A DNA stretch of 64,000 bases from Microbulbifer donghaiensis (GTDB lineage Bacteria > Pseudomonadota > Gammaproteobacteria > Pseudomonadales > Cellvibrionaceae). Of this stretch, positions 58,842-64,000 are shown piece after piece; the stretch's first letter is position 1; each line of letters begins with the position of its first letter. Both the position numbers and the translations under genes were made by a program. The notes beneath the pieces were generated by a model. It saw nothing but the letters and a program-made list of their open reading frames with translations, made no database searches and was not told the DNA's origin. The stretch is from contig NZ_FQVA01000001.1 in NCBI RefSeq assembly GCF_900129095.1, positions 1,302,001 to 1,366,000 of the forward strand, given 5' to 3'.

Positions 58842-59558
58842 TTAAACAGCAGCCTGCAGCTTGGCCAGACGCGAGAACTGGTGCAGGGAGCCCAGCTGCG
58901 CGTAGAGCGCAGGCAGGAAACCGCGCTTGCGGAAGTCAGCAAAGTCTTCCTCGCTCAGTTCGCCCAGCTTCTTCTCGTCAACGATGTAAATGCCGGCAAG
59001 GTTGATCTTTTCCTCTCCCGCATTCACCGCGACACTCTGCGAAACCAGCAGATCTTTCTCGACGAGAATGCTGACGAACGCCTTGGTCATCTGGTCACTT
59101 TCCAGGTAACTCACCAGGGCTTCCTTCTTGGCCTTCAGATAGTCGGTTTCTTCACCGGCTTCGGTAAACAGGGCGTTGCCCTCTTCCTCACTGACCAGCG
59201 GGCTGTTTTCCAGCAGGCCGACCATCAGCTGATCACTGCCTTGTGCGGCCGGAGCCAGAACAAACGGGTGGTTGCGGATGGCGCCCGGCACGAATACGCC
59301 CTGCCACTTGTCACCATCGACAAACAGGTTCTCCCCGGCCTTCAATCCCATGAGCGCGACCGACTGGAACTGATCAGTATCAGAATTCTTGACAAAAACG
59401 ATCGGGTATTCAGCGCCCAGACGCGCAAACTCATGCGCGGTGACAGGCACCATGTGGCTACCCTTGACATGCTCAAAGGTCCCCAGCTCGCGGATTTTCA
59501 GTTTGCTGTGGGCATCGCTACGCAAAGCGACAACTTTGGGGGGCTGATTCTCAGACAT
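58842..59558 (-). CDS. SapC-family protein (copy 1)
   Basis: A 238-residue soluble protein of the SapC family, which is often found beside TonB-dependent receptors. It shares the layout of the second copy at 62,862-63,575: HMVPVTAHEFARLGAEYPIVFVKNSDTDQFQSVALMGLKAGENLFVDG near the N-terminus, and an acidic C-terminal half ending LYAQLGSLHQFSRLAKLQ. No signal peptide. The family's molecular role is not established. Its 212-bp upstream gap suggests its own promoter. Confidence 0.85.
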   Translation of the reverse strand: MSENQPPKVVALRSDAHSKLKIRELGTFEHVKGSHMVPVTAHEFARLGAEYPIVFVKNSDTDQFQSVALMGLKAGENLFVDGDKWQGVFVPGAIRNHPFVLAPAAQGSDQLMVGLLENSPLVSEEEGNALFTEAGEETDYLKAKKEALVSYLESDQMTKAFVSILVEKDLLVSQSVAVNAGEEKINLAGIYIVDEKKLGELSEEDFADFRKRGFLPALYAQLGSLHQFSRLAKLQAAV

Positions 59559-59770
59559 ACAACACTACCTAAATTAGTTATTAGCTGATTATTATGCTCA
59601 GTGGGTCCACAGTATATTTCCCTGCCTGCAAAAGGAAAGTGTTTATCACCGCTCACCTCTAGCCGCCCAACCGGCAAATTGCTCAAAGAGTAACCACCTC
59701 CGTACAGCAAGGCAAGAGTGGGAATCGCCTCCGGCCGACTCCGACCATCCACAGTCATCCTGTCTATATT

Positions 59771-61729
59771 TCAGGGCGCGCGCTCGCCAATATGTGACTC
59801 CAGGAAGGCAAGCACCTTGCGATAGGCAGCCACCCGGTTCTCGAGTAAGTAAAAACCATGTCCCTCCCCCTTCACGACGAGGGACTCGACCGGCTTCTCC
59901 GCCTTTCGCAGCGCTCGCCGCATTTGATCGAATTGCGAAATCGGCGCCCGCTCGTCCTCCCTGCCATGGATAAGCAATACTGGTACTGTAATTTTCTGCG
60001 CATTTCTGGCTGGCGAGTAGCGGGCCAGCTCAGTCGGATCGCGTCCAACAGCGTCCTCGAGATAGTCCAGAACCGAGCCATATTCGGGCATATCTCCATC
60101 ACTCCACATCAACTCGAGATCATAGACACCGGCAAAGCCTATGGCGCAGCGAAACAGGTCCGGAGCCAAAATGGGGGACATCAATGCGGAGTAACCGCCA
60201 AAAGATGCTCCAAATATGCATATCCGGTCCGGATCGATATTGCGAGATTCAATCGCCCAGCGCGTGGCCTCAATGATGTCTTTTTGAACCCTGTCTCCCC
60301 ACTGGTGAAACCCTGCGGTTTCAAACGCATTGCCATAACCCGCAGAACCGCGAAAATTCACCTGTAAAACAGCGAAGCCACGCGAGGCCAGCATCTGCAC
60401 ATCATCGTCGTACTCCCAGTAATCCCTCACACCGTGAGGACCACCGTGCGGCTTAACCACCAGAGGCAGCAGCCCCTTACCCCCCTCCGACCTGGTCAAA
60501 AAACCGGCTATCTTTCTCCCGTCTGACGCCTCGAATTCGACAGCCTCACTCCTCGCCAGCGACTCCCCCTGCAGCCAGGGCTTTGACGCCAGTATGTATC
60601 GCAGCTCTTTGGACTCTGCATCATAAAGATGGAACTGTCCCGGCTCATTGTCTGCCGTCACTTTGATCACCAGCTTCCTGCCATCCCTGCTGCCACTGAT
60701 TATTTCCACCCTTTGCCCACCAAAGGCATGAAACAAGGAGACATAGGCCTGGGTGATAGGATGACTGGAGTCCAACAAGGCGACGTCGGGATAACCGGGC
60801 TCAAAATGTATCGCCAATGGTTTCCCCGTTACCGGGTCCCGGAGGAACCCCCTGTGGTCCACTCGACCATGACTGTAGATCAGCTTTTTCTTTCTGCCCT
60901 TGAGATCGTAGCGATAAAGCTTCTCCGGTCCATCTTTAGATTTTTCGGCCAGAATTATTTCTTCAGCGCCCAGAGTGGACGCAATCGGAACAGTACCCTC
61001 TTCATGTTGCGATAGCCGCCCTGTCAACTCCCATTTCTTTTCCACGAAACTGTGCACCACGACATCAAATGTGTCCTTGTCGGTGCCCACGCTGTGGGTG
61101 ATTTCCCCTTCCGGAGACAGTATGAACTCACCCCAGTATGATGGAGCGACCGCAATCCGCCGAACCCGTCCATCGTTGATATTAAGTTCATACACCTTGG
61201 GAGTTTTATCCCGTCGGGTGGTAGCGAACTCAAAATACTTGATCAATACCTTGTCGGGCTTACTAGGCAGGTTATGGATAACCTCAGAATAACCTTGCAG
61301 ATTGTTTTTTGGCCCTCGGTCGCGATTACTCGTAAGTAACTCCCGCCTGTTTTGGGTAAGCATCTTCCGGCCTGAACCATCGGCGTTCATGATGACAAGC
61401 TCGCCATTCAATCGCGGCGACTCAAGGTCACCATGCGTGATCGACAACTGGCTTATAAAACTGTTATCCGTCACCCAAACGGGGTTTACCGGCTCAGTTC
61501 CGCCTGCCGGGGGAAGATAGGAAACGAGTTCCATGTCCGAAGTGCGCAAAACCGCAATCACTCTGCGGGAGTTTTCGTCGTGCATTTCGACAGCCAGGTA
61601 ATCCCCAGTCGGAGAAATCTGCACATCCTCATATTTTCTTTTCTTGGCGAAGCTTTCAATTGGAATCTCCTTGGCAATCACCGATGCGCAAAGCCCAAAC
61701 AGCAGAACCCCAAAAATTAATCGTCTCAT
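59771..61729 (-). CDS. Exported S9 prolyl-oligopeptidase-family peptidase
   Basis: A 652-residue serine peptidase with a signal peptide (RLIFGVLLFGLCASVIA, cleavage about residue 19). A beta-propeller-like N-terminal domain spans about 25-390. The alpha/beta-hydrolase domain holds the triad Ser509 in FGASFGGYS, Asp592 in HGREDERAP and His624 in GEGHGFY. The oxyanion region VVKPHGGPHG is near 445. These enzymes cut short peptides. It lies downstream of the JmjC-like gene but beyond a terminator, and codon and base composition look more AT-rich than the flanking core genes. Confidence 0.9.
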   Translation of the reverse strand: MRRLIFGVLLFGLCASVIAKEIPIESFAKKRKYEDVQISPTGDYLAVEMHDENSRRVIAVLRTSDMELVSYLPPAGGTEPVNPVWVTDNSFISQLSITHGDLESPRLNGELVIMNADGSGRKMLTQNRRELLTSNRDRGPKNNLQGYSEVIHNLPSKPDKVLIKYFEFATTRRDKTPKVYELNINDGRVRRIAVAPSYWGEFILSPEGEITHSVGTDKDTFDVVVHSFVEKKWELTGRLSQHEEGTVPIASTLGAEEIILAEKSKDGPEKLYRYDLKGRKKKLIYSHGRVDHRGFLRDPVTGKPLAIHFEPGYPDVALLDSSHPITQAYVSLFHAFGGQRVEIISGSRDGRKLVIKVTADNEPGQFHLYDAESKELRYILASKPWLQGESLARSEAVEFEASDGRKIAGFLTRSEGGKGLLPLVVKPHGGPHGVRDYWEYDDDVQMLASRGFAVLQVNFRGSAGYGNAFETAGFHQWGDRVQKDIIEATRWAIESRNIDPDRICIFGASFGGYSALMSPILAPDLFRCAIGFAGVYDLELMWSDGDMPEYGSVLDYLEDAVGRDPTELARYSPARNAQKITVPVLLIHGREDERAPISQFDQMRRALRKAEKPVESLVVKGEGHGFYLLENRVAAYRKVLAFLESHIGERAP

Positions 61730-61789
61730 TTTTATTCCCCGAGTCCTTATTCGTTATCGGTACCGGATCTACAGCTGGAGTTTCGACGT

Positions 61790-61822
61790 AAAAAAGGGAG
61801 TCGACAGAACGGAACTCCCTTC
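61790..61822 (-). terminator. Rho-independent terminator of the JmjC-like gene
   Basis: Read on the minus strand: AAGGGAGT, 12-nt loop, ACTCCCTT followed by T-run (6 T in all). It lies 25 bp beyond the JmjC-like stop and about 60 bp before the S9 peptidase start. The peptidase therefore needs its own promoter or read-through. Confidence 0.85.
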
Positions 61823-61846
61823 ATGAAAGCTTGATGGTCAAGTGAA

Positions 61847-62857
61847 CTAGGTTTTAGAACCCAGCTTATTGGAAAGGTAGGCGCGCATTTTCCTCTTTTG
61901 CGACTCACTCATCCCTCCAAGGATTCCCTGTATATCCTTGGGAATATGCGCTAGCGGATCCCCTTTTCTGCGGAAAACGAAATAGTCGAATACCTCACTC
62001 CAGGCTTTCAACTTCTCAGGCGACAGAGACTGTGTTGCCATTAGCACATGCAGAAGTGCATCAAATACCGAATCTGCGTCGGCATCACCGACTGCACCAC
62101 CGTGCCAGTAATTTACGAGGACATTAATTTTGCTGAGCGCCTCCACCTGGTGCCACCAAAGCGTGGGAATGAAGATCGCATCGCCGGGAGCCAGTACAGC
62201 ACTCTGAGCCACTGACAGGGATTTCTCGAACTTGGGATACTGGCCGAGATCCGCTTCGGGCGGCATTAGTGTGGTGGGAGCACCGGCAGGCGTATAGTCA
62301 ATTGGACCGATATAAAGATTCTCTATTTGGCCCGGCGGAAACAAGATAAATTTCCGCCTGCCCATCGCCACACACGCGATATTATCTGCATCGTCAAAAT
62401 GAGCACCCACACTGCTTTGGTTTCCAATCCAGATCCTTGGCCGGACCGCAGAAGAAAAAAGTGGGAAACTCAGCTTACTGGCAAGCTCCGGAAAGATTTC
62501 GTCAACGAAAGTACTTTGCAAGGCTAAGGCCATGACATCTTCGATTTGCGCCAATTGCCCCAGCTTTTCCACGAAAGCATCGAAACGCATATCCCTTCGG
62601 GAAAAATTCAACCTCCCGGACTGCGCCGAATAGCCGATAAATCCGCGCTCCTTTCGTTGCGCCTCAACCACCCGCACTCTTCCGGGGCGCTCGTCCAGGA
62701 CAAGCTGCCGCAGCCTAGCCAGCGCCTCTGCTGGCGAATCCGCTAACAGCGGCCAGCCGGTCACCAACCCACGAATCACAACCGGAGTCTGAGTGCTCAA
62801 ATATTCAGTTTCAAAAACCGATAAGTCTCCGGCGTGAATCTCAGCTATCGGCCGCAT
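61847..62857 (-). CDS. JmjC/cupin-like Fe(II)/2-oxoglutarate-type oxygenase
   Basis: A 336-residue protein of the FIH/JmjC-like cupin_8 family. The metal facial triad is visible as His153-x-Asp155 in GAHFDDADN and His236 in PTLWWHQVE. The N-terminal TPVVIRGLVTGWP is also typical. Relatives hydroxylate protein or peptide side chains, while other family members in TonB loci have unknown roles. It starts 4 bp downstream of the second sapC stop, so the two are one operon. The gene ends at a good terminator. Confidence 0.85.
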   Translation of the reverse strand: MRPIAEIHAGDLSVFETEYLSTQTPVVIRGLVTGWPLLADSPAEALARLRQLVLDERPGRVRVVEAQRKERGFIGYSAQSGRLNFSRRDMRFDAFVEKLGQLAQIEDVMALALQSTFVDEIFPELASKLSFPLFSSAVRPRIWIGNQSSVGAHFDDADNIACVAMGRRKFILFPPGQIENLYIGPIDYTPAGAPTTLMPPEADLGQYPKFEKSLSVAQSAVLAPGDAIFIPTLWWHQVEALSKINVLVNYWHGGAVGDADADSVFDALLHVLMATQSLSPEKLKAWSEVFDYFVFRRKGDPLAHIPKDIQGILGGMSESQKRKMRAYLSNKLGSKT

Positions 62858-62861
62858 TTCA

Positions 62862-63575
62862 CTAGCCGCCCTGCCTGGCTTTCAATTCCAGTATCCGACC
62901 AATCTGTCCGAGGGAGACCAAGTGTGCATACACGGCGCCGAAATAATTGCGCTGGTGCATTTCAAGTACTGAAGCCTCGTCCAGGTCGCGCAGTGCCTGT
63001 TCCGAAATACAGAAAATCCCGGAAATCTTGCGATCCTTACCATCCACTTTGAAGTTGATCTCTCGCTGCACAAGCAGGTCATTCTTGTCTAGAAATTCAA
63101 TAAATGCTCTCGTCTCCGCTTCACTGCGCGCGTATTCGCTCAGGAACTTCCGCATCGAATTGACGATTTCAGCTGGATTGCCATCCTCATCAAAGAGTGG
63201 CTGACCATCTTCCTCGGAAAACTTTTGAGATGACTGGTTGATACAAAGCGTCATTTCCCCGGTATCTGGATTACCGGCGATATAAAACGGGTAGCGCCTG
63301 ATATCGAGTGGAATATAGGTGGAGTTCACCTGGCCATCTACAAATACTACGTTCTCTCCCTCTTCCACTCCCAGCAATCCCGCCGCACGGAACTCGCCCG
63401 TTGCGCCATCTTTTACAAAGATAATTGGAAAGGAACTGGCCGCATGGATAAATTCACCGGCGGTCAGAGGAACCAACTGCTGGCCATCCAGGTGTTCAAA
63501 TTCAAATCCTGGCCGGATACGCAGATTCCGGTGCTCGTTCGAATCGAGAGCAACAACATTTCGCTCAATGGTCAT
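62862..63575 (-). CDS. SapC-family protein (copy 2)
   Basis: A 237-residue soluble protein. It aligns with copy 1 throughout: EHLDGQQLVPLTAGEFIHAASSFPIIFVKDGATGEFRAAGLLGVEEGENVVFVDG, then an acidic middle (FSEEDGQPLFDEDGNPAEIV), and the end YFGAVYAHLVSLGQIGRILEL. The copies are clearly paralogous but diverged. It is directly upstream of the JmjC-like gene and directly downstream of the TonB receptor, from which a strong terminator separates it. Confidence 0.87.
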   Translation of the reverse strand: MTIERNVVALDSNEHRNLRIRPGFEFEHLDGQQLVPLTAGEFIHAASSFPIIFVKDGATGEFRAAGLLGVEEGENVVFVDGQVNSTYIPLDIRRYPFYIAGNPDTGEMTLCINQSSQKFSEEDGQPLFDEDGNPAEIVNSMRKFLSEYARSEAETRAFIEFLDKNDLLVQREINFKVDGKDRKISGIFCISEQALRDLDEASVLEMHQRNYFGAVYAHLVSLGQIGRILELKARQGG

Positions 63576-63637
63576 ACACTTACCTAGCTGTCTGTTTTTC
63601 GATATTCAGATTACATGGCACTCCCGCGAAAGGCCAT

Positions 63638-63667
63638 AAAAAAAGCCGGGCAAGAGCCCGGCTTTTT
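63638..63667. terminator. Terminator after the TonB-dependent receptor
   Basis: Stem GCCGGGC (63,645-63,651) and GCCCGGC (63,656-63,662), loop AAGA, with an A-run on the left and T5 on the right. On the minus strand it follows the receptor stop by about 16 bp, so it ends the receptor transcript. The A/T flanks on both sides let it work in both directions. Confidence 0.9.
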
Positions 63668-63682
63668 AAGTGTTAACGACCG

Positions 63683-64000
63683 TTAAAAGTCGTAACGAGC
63701 ACCGATTACAAAGCGGCGTCCGTTCTCATACAGAGACATCAGACGATCTTCGTAGTCACTGTACTCAATGATCTGCTCATCGGTCAGGTTAACCGCTTCA
63801 AACGTCAGCTGTGCGTTGTCAGTGACGTTATAGGAGAAGCTCGCATCCCATTGGCCGTAGGCATCGTTTGACAGCGGGTTGCCGTTCCAGTGGAAACCTT
63901 TGCTCCACTCGGAGCGATAGTTGTACATGAGGCGGGCACCGAAGGTGTCGTTCTCATAGTAGCCCATCAGGTTTGCCATCGTATCGGAGATACCAACTAC
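63683..64000 (-). CDS. TonB-dependent receptor, C-terminal end only
   Basis: The open frame runs to the window edge; only the last 105 residues are visible. They show late beta-barrel strands (MGYYENDTFGARLMYNYRSEW, DAYGQWDASFSYNVTDNAQLTFEAVNLTDEQ) and end RRFVIGARYDF, with the terminal aromatic residue of outer-membrane barrels. This pattern is typical of the large receptors that import oligosaccharides, peptides or siderophores. The plug, TonB box and substrate clues are outside the window. Confidence 0.9.
   Translation of the reverse strand, partial: VVGISDTMANLMGYYENDTFGARLMYNYRSEWSKGFHWNGNPLSNDAYGQWDASFSYNVTDNAQLTFEAVNLTDEQIIEYSDYEDRLMSLYENGRRFVIGARYDF

Overview
The window is a dense, GC-rich stretch of bacterial chromosome. 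Gene content and order match the conserved core blocks of Pseudomonas-like Gammaproteobacteria: degS-his-murA-ibaG-mlaC, kdsD-kdsC-lptCAB-rpoN-hpf-ptsN-rapZ-ptsO, yhdP-rng-maf-mreDCB, gatCAB, hemA-prfA-prmC, and lolB-ispE-tRNA-prs-rplY-pth-ychF. Two SapC-family genes, a JmjC/cupin-like gene and a TonB-dependent receptor at the right end suggest a marine polymer-degrading member of the Cellvibrionales, such as a Microbulbifer relative. That placement is inference from gene content, not a database match.

Left third (1-19,100): the tail of yhcB/zapG and a shared terminator; sat (ATP sulfurylase); degS and an NTF2-like secreted protein; then a leftward block mlaC-ibaG-murA-hisG-hisD. A rightward block follows, covering Kdo synthesis and LPS transport (kdsD, kdsC, lptC, lptA, lptB), sigma-54 and the nitrogen-PTS genes (rpoN, hpf, ptsN, rapZ, ptsO), then mgtE and yjgA/darP.

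Middle (18,200-45,200): a leftward series of an unknown membrane protein, a lipoprotein MsrB, the very large YhdP, RNase G, Maf and MreD/C/B. The rightward gatCAB operon diverges from mreB. Next come an acyl-CoA synthetase, a secreted amidase, a PA4642-type small protein and CysZ, then a leftward sulfotransferase-like gene, RhlB and a DoxX protein. A MATE transporter, a periplasmic AstE-like zinc hydrolase and a CDF metal exporter close this part.

Right third (45,200-64,000): leftward hemA-prfA-prmC; rightward TPR lipoprotein, lolB, ispE, tRNA-Gln, prs, rplY, pth, ychF and an EamA transporter; then a tRNA-Met/tRNA-Gln operon. The last 6.3 kb run leftward: a TSUP permease, SapC, an S9 peptidase, a JmjC-like oxygenase, a second SapC and the 3' end of a TonB-dependent receptor. 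The S9-to-second-SapC part looks more AT-rich than the rest and is the most accessory-like segment.

The most unusual signals are non-coding. They are: a 268-bp unit next to the second tRNA-Gln, bounded by a duplicated tRNA 3' end and carrying two 70-bp multi-hairpin repeats with a compensatory change; two copies of a ~130-bp multi-hairpin element inside leftward operons; further hairpins with AGGA-type loops; and a REPIN-like inverted pair between mreB and mreC. No CRISPR array, prophage, insertion sequence or rRNA gene was seen.
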